Source: Molossus alvarezi (lineage: Eukaryota > Chordata > Mammalia > Chiroptera > Molossidae). From it: 64,000 nt of DNA. The stretch's first letter is position 1, and every line of letters begins with the position of its first letter. The position numbers and the translations under genes are program-made. The stretch is taken from assembly GCA_037176705.1 (NCBI GenBank), contig CM073893.1:18972074-19036073 (forward strand), in the 5' to 3' direction. Positions 9,481 to 20,120 of the stretch are shown one piece after another. The notes below the pieces were generated by a model. That model did not search any database. It saw only the letters and a program-made list of their open reading frames with translations, and was not told where the DNA came from.

Positions 9481-9830
9481 AGGCAAATGATCTAAAATAT
9501 AAGATTAAAAAAACCTAGTGTTGCCCTCAGGATCTTTCCATTTGATAAACTGTGTACTTTGTTGGGCCTGGAAACCTGTCCTATTCCTTATAAATTGGCC
9601 ATAGAAACATCTGCTCCTGTATCTAAAATGCCTTTAAATTTCTTTCTATTCAAACTGAGCTCTATTCTCAGCGACCTTGGGTAATTAGTTGTGCCCAATA
9701 GGCTCTGTCTGTGGAGCCAAATCCTCCCTCTCCCCACAGTTCCTTGTCTGATGGATGTAAGATCTAGCGAATTTTCCCCTTTTGTTGGGAGCTCTTTCCA
9801 GGCCTTCAAAGCACAGACATTAATCACAGC
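9481..9830 (-). pseudogene. pro: Class II-type dUTPase/protease fragment
   Basis: Minus-strand translation in one frame gives GEGGFGSTDRAYWAQ, like the glycine-rich end of a betaretroviral dUTPase. In another frame it gives LSLNRKKFKGILDTGADVSM, an aspartic-protease active site with betaretrovirus-like flanks, followed after a small deletion by a GIGQV stretch. Fused dUTPase-protease of this type is a class II retrovirus trait and is not expected in a class I element. Frameshifts and a deletion inactivate it. Its position between matrix-like gag and capsid-like gag is out of order for either class. Confidence 0.72.
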
Positions 9831-10059
9831 TGGAGGGACGGCAGTGGGGGAGTCTTTAAGGACTCAGCCTTTCTCGGCTTTTTGTCGTCTTTCACTACAC
9901 CCTGTTTCCCTACCTTATTAGCCTCCTGCACTGGATTAAGGCAATCTCTAATTAGGGACCAAAGAGTAAATGTTTGTGCTGGGACCTTGTTCAGGCCTTT
10001 CGCTGTATGTCTGCCTCACAGGCACTTGCCTACCTTTCCCCAGGTTTCTCTTGGGTCCC

Positions 10060-10410
10060 AGTTTGGGGCTCACTACTATTATCTGTGCCCTGGTCTGGAG
10101 TGCACAATTCTTTAACCATGGGGTGGGTGTCTCACTAAATCAAGCTATTTATCAATATAGGGAAATTGGTCTGGATGACCTGGATCCCTGGTGACCTGAT
10201 TCCAAATTGCCTGCACTAACTCTGGGTCAAAGGAGCCTGTATTGGACCATCCTACCCCCAAAGTGGGCCATTCTAATTAACAGAGAGTGCACAATTTACC
10301 TTTTGAGAATTTAATCTCATACCCATATTCGTCTCCAAAAGCTTCCCTGAAATGCTATAAGAGGCATCCGAGGGGGGTCTTTTGTGAACTTTGCCTATTT
10401 CCCATCCTCC
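10060..10410 (-). pseudogene. gag: gag matrix-like remnant
   Basis: Minus-strand frame with EWPTLGVGW, DPGHPDQFPYIDSWLDLV and PPWLKN matches the matrix domain of gammaretroviral Gag, the membrane-binding N-terminal part of the polyprotein. A stop precedes EWPTLG, and no clean start with a myristoylation glycine was found. The proline-rich domain that should follow is only a short disrupted stretch before the class II fragment. Confidence 0.8.
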
Positions 10411-10429
10411 CTAAGTAGATAAGTTTTAG

Positions 10430-11330
10430 CTGCAAGCTGGCCTCAGATTACACAAAAAAACAGGGAAAAAGAGAAAACTGAGAATTCCCAAGGGCTAAAG
10501 AGTTGTAGGCTTCCTTGTAGTAAAAGATCTGTGAGCCAGGATAAAATATCCTCAACCTCTAGTGAGACTGGCCGGCACCAATGTATATCCTTGAGGTGAC
10601 AAGGGAAAAACAGGATGAAGTGACAGAATAAGCACATAGACTACATATAAGGAACAGAGACAAAAAAAAACACACAAGACAGAAACTTTTCGCTTTGTCC
10701 ACCTGGCTGTATCCCTTGTGGAAATTTAGACGCCTCTTGGCATCAGCAGGCCGGAATAACGTACTGGTACAGATCAGATTTGCAAGTGGAGACCAGAATG
10801 TCCCCAAGAATCTGATACTGCCCTTAGCTTTTTTGAGGTTGTCATGGGACCACAGGTAAGGACTTATACAGGCTCCATAACAAGTGTCGTGGAGCACGGT
10901 CATTAACACACAGTTACATCCACACAGTCACATTCACACACCAGAAGTTCCCGGGGGTGATCAGACTCCCCTTCCACCCCAGTGGCAGGCCAAGGAAAAT
11001 TCCTTATCCAGTGGGAACATAATGAACCCCACCTAACATCTTAGGGGGATCCCAGAGAGAAGAGGTATGCCATGTCCGGCCCTCTCACTCTCACCCAGAA
11101 ACACCAGTCACCTAGAACCTACCTCCGGAGGCTTTTTACCAGGTCTCCTTAAATCTTTTGGGAACATCTTGGCATCTCCCGGCTGCTCATCGGAAACCTA
11201 AGTAGGATCTCTGGGACCCTGGAACATCTCAGGTGGTACTCCCCCTATAGAACTACAGGTATCTGGTGGCTGGACCGAGAGAGGCCATTCCTCCTAGGCG
11301 TCTATCCCCTGGTGTCATAAAGCACCAGGG
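10430..11330 (-). other. Retroviral 5' leader region
   Basis: Lies between the primer binding site and gag, about 0.9 kb on the minus strand. It has one 116-codon open frame (10559-10909) without retroviral motifs. Packaging signals cannot be recognised by eye. The length is plausible for a leader but could include inserted sequence. Confidence 0.5.
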
Positions 11331-11348
11331 ATCTTGCTGGGGCCTCCA
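11331..11348 (-). promoter_or_regulatory. Primer binding site, tRNA-Thr-like
   Basis: Minus strand TGGAGGCCCCAGCAAGAT starts 2 bp after the 5' LTR. It is complementary at 17 of 18 positions to the 3' end of tRNA-Thr (TGT anticodon) as I remember it (one G to A change, as expected from CpG decay). It confirms the orientation and the LTR boundary. Confidence 0.8.
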
Positions 11349-11350
11349 AA

Positions 11351-11774
11351 TGTTGTAAGGTATCAGGGAGATAACCAGAGACGCACAGCCGAATTGTAAA
11401 GGAGCACTTTATTACATTGGGAGGCTGAAGCGTGACTCTCCCAAATCGACAGCCCCAAGCCTTCTTTGTTGCCCACTTATATAGACACAAACTACAGAGA
11501 AAAACAAAACAAAACAACACTACATTTTTGGTGCCGCTTTTGGCACTGTTAAGGGGGGGCGGGGACTGATAGAAGGGGGGGTGAAAGCAGCTGTTAGAGG
11601 TTAGGGCAACCATTAATCTCTTTTTTCTCATGGTTCCTCTGAGTTTCCCAAGGCCATCATTAACCCCTTATCTTTATAGTTTTCTTTGGGTGTCTCAAGG
11701 CCCTTATGTTTACAAAAAAGAATCTGCCAGGGTGTGTATGTGCAGTAACTGAGGATCAGAATGGAGTTATTACA
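11351..11774 (-). repeat. 5' LTR of the endogenous retrovirus
   Basis: Minus-strand LTR from TGTAATAA (11774) to ...CTTACAACA (11351). It keeps TATATAAG (11476-11483) and AATAAA (11408-11413). Relative to the 3' LTR it has an extra A/C-rich stretch at about 11495-11520 (GAGAAAAACAAAACAAAAC) and a shorter A-run. The two LTRs remain easily aligned, so integration is not among the oldest events in the window. Confidence 0.92.
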
Positions 11775-13200
11775 CTACTATTTAAATTTTCTTCTTGTCA
11801 TTCTTCCAAATTATTTCTCTCAGATATTTTACAGTCAGCATTTTAGAGAGAGCGTCATTTTTAATTTGGATCTTGGCATCTTAAAAAGCAGCTTAATCAA
11901 GGAAAGCGCTACATTCCTTCCCCAACCTTGAACTGCCTAAGACTACCCTCTTAATAGTACTTCACATTTATCTCAGCCCTTAAGGGTTTTCAAGGTGCGT
12001 TCCTACACATTATCTTAATTTTCTTAATTACTTGATGGCATAGGCTGGAAAGTATCCTTATTGCCATTTTTATCACTGCTACAAAAGCAATACATGTGGA
12101 GGACAAGAAAAATTCCAATAATACAGATGCTTTCAGAATTAAAAAGTAATTTACTGCTTCTCTACCCTTCTCCACAACACTCCTCATTTCCAACTGTTTA
12201 CATTTTCAGCTTTTCTGATATTTATCTCCATAACTCTAAATTATATTATCTGGTCATTTCTTGATTTATTAGCCTTAGGCACAATCCTTTCTAAGGATAG
12301 ATGGGTAAAATCACATATTAAAAATACTTTTATTAAAAGTGAAAGATGAGACATTTAGCTTATTTATATTACCTTCCTCTTTCTTTCAAATTTTTGTTAG
12401 TTATATATTTATTTTTAGTTCTTTTATTATATATCCTTGTAATATTAAATAAATAGTGCTTAAATATGTATTTCTTCATAGCTTAACTTCAGAAAAAATA
12501 CACAAATATACACAAAATATACAAAAAAAGTATAATTATAAAGCCAGTGTTTATTAAAATACATTTCATCTTCAAAATGTGATAGAATCTACAAACACCC
12601 TGTATTCTTTTTTTGGGAACACCCTGTATATATACTAACTGCAATTATAGAAGATGAATAATTTTTATTCTTATTCTTTCCTTCACCTCATCTCTCTCCC
12701 TTTTATTTCTAACTTTTATGAGCTTCAACATTACTTTTATACTTTAAGATTTTAAACTTTTACCTTCTATTCTATAATTAAGCCTTACATGCTTTTTTAC
12801 AGGTTAATTTAAAAAATTAAAACTAATACCTATGTTAAAATGTTTATGAAAATATTTACTACACGTCTAATTAGTGATTAGGTTCACAAAGGGGAATGTT
12901 TTAAGCATCAAAGTTAAATGAAAGTTGCATAATGTCAGTTGTTCAGAATTACACTACAGTGTTGTAATTTGCTTCACATTTGGATCTATGGCTTTCTTAC
13001 ACAGCTTTTCATTTTTCCTGGAATTTTAAATTGCCTAATTTTTTCCCCTCTATGCTATTGGTTCACTTAAAAGCTATGTCTCAGCTGCAGTCAGAGTTAG
13101 CTTCCCATAGCTCACAGCTGTCCACATTTCCAAAAAATTGCCTTTGGCTTAATGGAAGTTGCCTCATCAGGGAAGTTACTTCTTCCCACATAGACCCGCA
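11775..13200. other. AT-rich sequence, no gene seen
   Basis: Long A/T-rich stretch with scattered short frames and no coding signal. It contains two copies of ACACCCTGTAT (12595-12605 and 12619-12629), which may be an end of a decayed DNA transposon, and nothing else I can name. Confidence 0.45.
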
Positions 13201-13201
13201 G

Positions 13202-13250
13202 CTGACTGACTGACTGACTGACTGACTGACTGACTGACTGACGGACTGAC
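13202..13250. repeat. (TGAC)n microsatellite
   Basis: About twelve tandem CTGA/TGAC units with one interruption (ACGGAC) near the right end. Confidence 0.97.
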
Positions 13251-13465
13251 ACAGCGTACAATAGACCAGCTTGCCTCAACTTGGGACCCATTCTCTGGGC
13301 AATTTGATTTCTATCTCCCTGTGGAGTCAGCATACAGTTTATATTCATCTGAGTCACATTCTTGCTTAGTTTTCTTCTTGCCATGGATTGTTTCCATCAT
13401 CCTCTTCTCCAATGTGCACTTCCTCAATAAATCACTTGTAAAAGAATCATCTTAGGCTCTGATAA

Positions 13466-13855
13466 TGTTATGGACTGAATGTTGTGTCTCCTCAATATTC
13501 ATATTTTGAAGCCCTAACCCCCGATGTAAAGGTGGGACCTTTGGGAGGTAAGTTGAGATGAAGTCCTGAGGGTGGAGCCCTCTTGACAGGAGTACTGTTT
13601 TTATAGGAAGAGGAGAAGAGACCAGAGCCCTTCCTTTCTCTCCATGCAAATGCACCAAGAAAAGGCAATGTGAGCACATGGCAAGAAGTCCACTGGCTGC
13701 AGGCCAGGAAGATACTAAATATGCTGGCAACTTGATCTTGAACTTTATTTATTCCTCACAGCTTCCAGAACTGTGAAGAATAAATATCTGTTGTTTAAAT
13801 TACGTAGTTTATGATATTTTGTTATAGTACCTTGAGCTTATGGAGACAGCTAGGA
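13466..13855 (+). repeat. MaLR LTR (MLT1-type)
   Basis: Matches the MLT1 style of ERVL-MaLR LTR: TTATGGACTGAATGTTGTG start, TTTTGAAGCCCTAACCCC, GGTGGGACCTTTGGGAGGT, CTTCCAGAACTGTGAAGAATAAA and the end TATGATATTTTGTTATAG. It appears to be a nearly complete solo LTR. Related to the copy at 37280-37648. Confidence 0.85.
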
Positions 13856-14153
13856 AACCCAACCAAAAATACTTGTTGATAGACAATCACAAGTCTTCAT
13901 CAAATCACTCTGGTTACCTTTTTTGCCTTATTATTTTTTTTTAAAGGAATCTACTTTCTTTTTGAACATTTTTTTCTTAAATTCCTCTGGACTACCCAAT
14001 GAATTTTGGATCAGTTGCTTTGTAGGTATACTATGCTTCTAAAATACTGAAATTTATTTAATTGCTTTGCTCCTGGATTAGGAACTCCAATATTTATATC
14101 ATATATCTTCCTCTTTCTTTGGTTCCCTTTTGTGTTAAAAACATTATACTCTT

Positions 14154-14345
14154 TGCCCTAGCCGGGTGGCTCAATTGGTTGGAATGTCATCCTGTACACC
14201 AAAGAGGTTGCAGGTATGATCCTCAGTCTGGGCCTGTATGGGAGGCAGCTGATTGATGTTTCTGTCTCACATTTTTCTCTCTCTCTAAAATAAAAAAACA
14301 AACAAACAACAACAAAATAATATCCTTGGGTGAGGATTAAATAAA
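14154..14345 (+). repeat. Ves SINE, diverged
   Basis: tRNA-like head (GCCCTAGCCGGGTGGCTCAA), short CT-rich part, then ATATCCTTGGGTGAGGATTAAAT and an A-rich tail. An internal A/C-rich expansion sits before the 3' box. Confidence 0.82.
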
Positions 14346-16200
14346 AACAAAAAACAAAGAGACAAAAAAAATTACAATAAAATTTCAAGCAATTGTCACA
14401 AAAGTTGGACGGGGGTAAATTTTATGTCATAGCAAGTCTGAAAATCTGTTTTCACTTACTTTATAATTGACAGTTTGGCCACACATATAATTCTAGCTTC
14501 AAAATAATTTGTCTTAATCCCTTTAAAGGAAATTTTGAATTGTATTCTAGTTTCTAAGGATGCTGATGAAAAATCCAATGTCAATCTGATTCTTTGGGGG
14601 TGGGGAATGAGTGGAGGGGTAGGGAAGTTATTATTTTCCCCCAAAGATTTTAGCTTTTTTTCCTTTGGATTTTCTGAAAATATTTCCATTTGGACACTCA
14701 GTGGGCTTTTTCAATCCTTCAACTTCAGACTTTCTTCAACTCTAGGAAATTTTCTTGAATTATTTCTTTAGTTGTTAAAGCTCCTTTGTTTTCTCTACTC
14801 TTTCTGGAATTCCTATTAGATGCATCATGGCTCTCCTAGATTTATTGTCCATCTTTCTTCACTTTTTGTTTTCTTAGTATTTTTCTCTCTTTTTAAAAAT
14901 TATGCTTTACTTTCTGGGAGGTTTTAATAATTTCACCTTCATTTTGATCCCTCCCTTTTGGACTGTTGGTTTTTCCCCTTAAATGTGAGGAATCATTAGA
15001 TTTCCATGTTTATTTTTGAATGAGGAACTAGGTTATTATGGGGAGCTAGTATGACTTTCCTCTGCCAAGTCCGCTTCATGGAGAGAGAGAAAATCAATCC
15101 GTTTCAATAATAAATGTTTAGTTAGTAATGCTTATTGTCATCCTCAGATTACTCTTGCTCTCATATCTGCTAACTCTGGGCTTGGAATCTCTCCTGATAT
15201 TAACAGGGAAGAACGTCTCCAATCACTGTCTTTGTTGTAGTCTCCTGTTTGGGTCCTGGGCTGTGACTTCCTCTTTCAACATGAGCCAATTCAAAGTCCT
15301 CAGTTCCCACCGCTGTTACAGACGTATTTCCTCTCATACATCTTTATTGTTGATCTACGGGACGTAAGAGAGGAGAATGAGGTGAATAAGTGAGTGTAGT
15401 CTGCCTTTCTGAACCAAATCCTGATTGTTGCCATTGTGTAGTTCCTGAAACTTGGGCACTGAAGGATTAGATGCTTTGTCAAGTAATTATTAAGCAGTAA
15501 AGCTGAAAACTAGGATCCTGTTTTTCTCTCACCTAGTCTACTATGCTTTCCATTTCTCTGTAAGTCTCCACTGCTCTCGTCCTCCCAGTCCTTATCAGTA
15601 GAACTCAATACAGCTGAACAGGAATGTTTAAAAGCAGATTTTTGAACATGTGCCTCCTAGGGCCGGATGTAAGGACAGACAATACATTTATATCTGCTTT
15701 GAACGTTTTCCCCAGCTCAGTGTCACTCTTATGCTCATCTTTGGTTTTCACAGAAATGTCAGAGGTAAAAAGATTTTGAAACTTTTTAGTTTTAAAACCC
15801 AGTGTAAATTGGTAAGAGCTTTAAAATAAATTAGTTGACTTGGAGGGGGGAGCATTTAAAATTTTTTCATTATGACCTGTGAACATCACATTTATGAGTG
15901 TGTAGTTTGGTTCCAATTTCTGAAAGCTAGTGGTGTGTGGCATGAAGGAAGGACATAAATTACTTTGGCCAAAACATGAACCTCTTCTAACCTCCTCACA
16001 TTCACCTATATTTTCCATCTTATGGCCGGTTCTTGTACCCATTAATTATATTTTAAAAAGCTAGAATATGACATTATGCTTGCTGTTACACAGGACCTAT
16101 AAAACAAAGTGGATTAAATTTTATCACCTTAATTTTCAGAAAAACATAGTCAATATTACCAGAGAGAAATAGGTGGGAAGTAGAGATACCCTTTGAATTA
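14346..16200. other. Unassigned sequence, no gene seen
   Basis: AT-rich. The frames up to 79 codons have no domains or splice context. No repeat family recognised with confidence. Confidence 0.4.
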
Positions 16201-17296
16201 TGGAATCCGAGGGCAGCGAGTATCAATTCACTCATTCAATGAACAATTATGTATTGAGTATCTCTTGTTATGTCCAGGTTTTAGTGGGAACTTGAAGTAA
16301 AGGGAAAAAAAATGGTAAGCATCTAGTGGAGGAGGCAGGCACAACCAAACAACAGAAATATATAGTAAAATAATGAAGAGAAGGAAATGTCACAAAGGAA
16401 AAGTCCACACATAGTACCATTGACAAATGGGGGACTACAGACAGGGAAGGCTTTTCTGAAGGACAGACATTTGAAATGAGTTCTGAAGGTAAGACAGCAG
16501 GGTGGAGGGGAAGAGAATTTTAGGTAGAGGGAATAAGAAGTGTAAGAGCTCCATAGCAAGGTATAGACTGAGAGTAGCCAGAGCTTCTGGGGAATACAGG
16601 CAGAACCCAGGGCACCAAGGGGCTGCAGGTTTGGGCACTGTGGGAAGGCACTTGGGGGAGATCTGACTGAATATGCGTTCTGAAAAATCACTCTATATGT
16701 ATTGTGAGGCACAAACTGGATCTAGAGGTCTTCTAGAGGACCATGTGAAAATGGTGATGACTTGGACAAAAGTATTATAGTGGGACAAAGAAAAATGGAT
16801 TGATTCAAGAGAGATTGAAGAGTAGAATTTCTGAGGTTGGTGGTCAATTAAATACAGAGAGGGAAAGTGAGGACATTTGGATATCAAGGACAACTGGTCT
16901 CTCACAGGTGGGTGCTTACTGGAGGACACATGTCATATTCTGGAAATATGGTACTTGAGATGTGTCTGAGAATGGGTTCTATCCTAACAACTAAGTATGA
17001 GGCTTGTGATGAGAAATTACCTTTAAGGTCAGGGAAAAGATGAAAATTATATTATAAGAGTAATATAATCCAGAGTACAAGAAAGGTGAAAGAGCAGAAT
17101 AGAAGCAGGTGGGAGGAGAGAAACGTGAGTGATAAGGTCAGAAAGATAGGTTGGGACTAGACTGTGCAGAGCTGTAAATGTCATCTAAGGAGTTTAGACT
17201 TCAGGGAGTGGGCTCAGGAGATTAAAAAGTGAATGGAGCCATGACCTCAAATTTTCAAAATCTGGGTAGTTCAAGGGCTAGTGGACTAAGAACAGA

Positions 17297-17298
<2 letters not shown>

Positions 17299-17329
<31 letters not shown>
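17299..17329. repeat. (CA)n microsatellite
   Basis: About fifteen CA units followed by A/C-rich degenerate sequence to about 17365. Confidence 0.97.
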
Positions 17330-17609
17330 CACAACACAAAAACAAAACAAAAAAACAAAAACCCCCCAAATTCAAACCAAACCATAAGTAGAAATATTTG
17401 CCAGGCATTTGAAAATACATGCCTTTAAGTTCAAGACTGGAGATATGGATTTGGAAGTCATCTAAACTAGTTAAAGCTGGGTTGGGAAAGGAGAACACTG
17501 ATGAGATCACCAAGGAATTAAGAGTAAAGATTTCAGAAAATAGACTCAAAGTGAGGACCTTAGGAAATGTATTGTACTATTATTCAGAGGACATAAAGGA
17601 GAGGGGCTG

Positions 17610-17820
17610 TTGCCTGGCTGGTATGGCTCAGTGGACTGAGCATTGTCCCATGGACTGAGAGGTCCCGGTTCGATTCCCAGTCAGGGCATATGCTGGGGTT
17701 ACGAACTCCATGCCCAGTGCGAGGTGTTTGGGAGGCAGCCGATAGGTGTTTCTCTCTCACATTGATGTTTCTATCTCTCTCTTCCTCTCTCTCTAAAAAT
17801 TCAATAAAAACACATTAGAA
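17610..17820 (+). repeat. Ves SINE (short-tail subfamily)
   Basis: GCCTGGCTGGTATGGCTCAG head, CCCGGTTCGATTCCCAGTCA B-box region, CT-rich middle, and an end in AAATTCAATAAAAACA without the GGTGAGGAT box. Flanking similarity is weak, so the TSD is unsure. Confidence 0.85.
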
Positions 17821-18130
17821 AAAGAAAAGGGTTGTCAATGACAGGGGCAGAGAAGAAGCTGTCAGAGAGGCAGGAAATAGACAAGACAAATGTGATTATC
17901 AGAGAAAGCAGGGTAGCTAAGAGTTGTAGGAAGAATGGAGGGGTTAATAATACTAAATTTCTTACCCTTCAAGTCATAAATTAATATTGAGATGTCTGGG
18001 GAAAAGTTCATTAGACTTGAGGCAGAGGAACAGAAAAAGACCGAAAGAAACACTAGGGAGAGAGAGGCTGGTATCTTAAGAGGTCCTTGGGAAATACTTG
18101 TTAAACAAAAGAAGGTTGAATAGTGGGCCA

Positions 18131-18720
18131 ATCTCCATGTGACTGGAAAGCTCCTGGTAGTACCCCTAAAGTTTTAATTTATGTTTGTGGATCTCCTATT
18201 GTTTTCCACTGTGTCCTGCAGACCATAACATAATGCAGTTGAAATGATTAATTCACCCTTAGGTCTTTTCTGGTCATTGTTTGGTACTCAATATAGTTAT
18301 TTTAAGAGCATTTGATCTGCTCCCTCAGACATGTCAGAGATTCCCGCTTCCACTTTATGGCTGCATGAATGACTGGTTGGGCTCCCAGTCGTGGTGCAGC
18401 TGAAACACTGATGCCTGCTGTTTTCCTCCAACACAGACTCCATGGGTTGCACATGGATTACAGGAGGGAGGGAGGTACTTTTCAGAAGCTGTGACTGGAT
18501 TTCTCGGTTTAATGGAGATTTCTTGGTAATGTATCCAAAGGACAAGGGTGAGTAGCTAGCTTATTGCTTGTCAGTAGGCAATTTGGTGGCCACCCAAGCT
18601 ATAGCCACACACAAAAGACCTGTGTTTATATTTCTCATATTCTAGAAATAGAAATAAGCAATGGAAATTAAAGAGCATGACTCTGCTGCAGTGCCTTCCT
18701 AACACTCCTCATCAAAGCAC
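18131..18720. other. Unassigned sequence, no gene seen
   Basis: Unique-looking. An 82-codon minus-strand frame at 18297-18545 has no recognisable domain and no splice or expression evidence. Confidence 0.4.
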
Positions 18721-18721
18721 A

Positions 18722-18868
18722 TAATTACAGCTGCAAGTCTCCATGGAAAGGGCACAGGCATGGGACTCACGAAGACTAGGGTTTAAATCTCTGCTTGCAT
18801 TTACTAGTATGACCCTGGCCAAGTTCCTTTACATTTCTGTGTCTCAGATTCATCATCTAAAAGTAGGC
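18722..18868 (+). repeat. MIR SINE
   Basis: The core and right part of MIR are clear: GGGTTTAAATCTCTGCTTGC, CTGGCCAAGTTCCTTTACAT, GTGTCTCAGATTCATCATCT. Confidence 0.8.
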
Positions 18869-18942
18869 AGTAATATGTTGAAGACTCACAAATCTACATT
18901 TCAGCCAAGATCTCTCTCCTAATTTCCCTGTCCCTATGTTTA

Positions 18943-19209
18943 TTTTTTTTATTTTTTATTTTTATTTTTTTATCCTCACCTGAGGACATTTTTCCATTTT
19001 TTGTACAGATAGAGTGGGAGGGAGAGAGAGGAAGAGAGAGAGAGAGAAACATCGACGTGAAAGGGACACATCGAGTGGCTGCCACCCGCACAACCAACCA
19101 GGGCCGGGGACAAACTGCAACCGAAGTACGTGCCCTTAGCGGGAACCGAACCCGGGTCTCTCTGTACCGCAGGCCGACGCTCTAACCGCTGAGCCAAACC
19201 AGCCAGGGC
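18943..19209 (-). repeat. Ves SINE, young copy
   Basis: Full-length reverse copy with many CpGs retained in the head. Perfect 18-bp TSDs TCCCTGTCCCTATGTTTA lie at 18925-18942 and 19210-19227. Confidence 0.95.
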
Positions 19210-19599
19210 TCCCTGTCCCTATGTTTAATTGCCCACTGGAAACTATGCAGGTGTTTAAAAGGCAAATCAATTCATTTTGTCCAAAACCAAACTCACCCTT
19301 ACCCCTATCCCTAATAAAACAAAACATTGCTCTTACCGCAGTTTTCCTAGATTGGTGAATGGGTCCCCCTTCCAGCCAGTCCCCTAAGCCAGAGCTTGGG
19401 CAGCATCCCTGACTTCATCTTCTGCCTCACTCAGTTTTCATTCATTACTATATCCTATCATTGTTATCCTCTAAGTATCTCTCCACTTCTCTCCTTCCTT
19501 ATTGTCACCATACCAGTCCAAGCTACTATGTCTTTCTATCCAGACATCTCATCTCCTGCCACTTGCCCTCTTATATCTCATATGCACTTTCACTGAGCT

Positions 19600-19945
19600 G
19601 CTTTTAGTCCTTGATATGTGCCATGGAATTGCTTTCCCTTTGGCCTTTGAAAGGGTGGTTCTCTTTACGTGAAATGCTCAGACCACATCCCATCCTTTTC
19701 TGTCTTCTGCTAAATGCCATTTCCTTTGGGAGTCTTCCCTCATTCCTATCCTTCTCTGGACCAGGTTAGGTGTTCCTGCTCACAGTTCAATAATGCCCTC
19801 AACTTCCCCTCATACAGCAATTACCAAGTACATTGCAAAGACTTGTTTAATAGTTTATTTTCCTGTTAAACTCTTAGCTTCTTTAAACAGAGACTGTATC
19901 CATCTTGCTTATTAGTATATCCCCAGCACCCAATAGGTATTTGTG
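19600..19945 (+). repeat. L2 LINE 3' end
   Basis: Resembles L2: TTTGGGAGTCTTCCCTCATT, TAGCTTCTTTAAACAGAGACTGTATC, and the characteristic end CCCCAGCACCCAATAGGTAT. Confidence 0.7.
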
Positions 19946-19983
19946 GAAGAAAGGGAGGAAGGAAGGAAGAAAGGAAGGAAGAA
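19945..19983. repeat. (GGAA)n purine tract
   Basis: Imperfect GGAAGGAAGGAAGAAAGGAA tandem units directly after the L2 3' end. Confidence 0.9.
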
Positions 19984-20022
19984 AAATGAGCTAGAAAAGA
20001 ATTAATTAAAAATAATATTTCA

Positions 20023-20120
20023 GCCCTGGCTGGTTTGGCTCAGCAGTTGAAGCATTGGCCTGCAGTTCGGTTCCCAGGTTCGGTTCCCGCTAGGGGCACG
20101 TACCAAAAAGAAAAAAAAAG
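20023..20120 (+). repeat. 3'-truncated Ves SINE, tRNA-like head only
   Basis: Begins GCCCTGGCTGGTTTGGCTCA, reaches GGGGCACGTACC, and then turns directly into an A-rich tail (AAAAAGAAAAAAAAAG). The CT-rich body and the GGTGAGGAT 3' box are absent. Perfect 15-bp TSDs AAAAATAATATTTCA at 20008-20022 and 20121-20135 show it inserted in this short form. The B box contains a small duplication (GTTCGGTTCC appears twice). Confidence 0.93.

Larger units (their letters stand above)
5550..11774 (-). mobile_element. Endogenous retrovirus, class I-like, rearranged, minus strand
   Basis: Two LTRs in the same orientation (5550-5957 and 11351-11774) bracket about 5.4 kb of internal sequence in minus-strand order LTR, primer binding site, gag, protease, RNase H, integrase, env remnant, LTR. 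Likely 4-bp TSDs are TTAC (5546-5549) and CTAC (11775-11778), one transition apart; 4 bp is usual for gammaretroviruses. Integrase, RNase H, the protease at 8340-8540 and the matrix-like gag are class I in character. A dUTPase/protease fragment at 9480-9830 is class II in character, making the element a mosaic. Most of reverse transcriptase and env is missing and every frame is interrupted, so it is a dead copy. Confidence 0.93.
16215..18130 (+). repeat. Old, unnamed interspersed repeat (tentative)
   Basis: Starts with CATTCAATGAACAATTATGT and TGTCCAGGTTTTAGTGGG, and continues as an A/G-rich stretch with phrases such as GGGAAGGCTTTTCTGAAGGA and GACTAGACTGTGCAGAGC, typical of a long, very common mammalian repeat with the same order of phrases. 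It is interrupted by a (CA)n tract and a Ves SINE. I recognise the pattern but cannot assign a family name by eye. Confidence 0.45.

Noticed and set aside
5550..11774. Potentially active provirus
   Set aside because: RT and most of env are missing, the RNase H and envelope motifs have lost key residues, and all frames contain stops or shifts.
13202..13250. CRISPR-like array
   Set aside because: A simple tetranucleotide repeat without spacers, in a mammalian genome.
16323..16712. 129-codon minus-strand frame
   Set aside because: Lies antisense to an A/G-rich old repeat. The serine/leucine/phenylalanine-rich translation is a composition effect.
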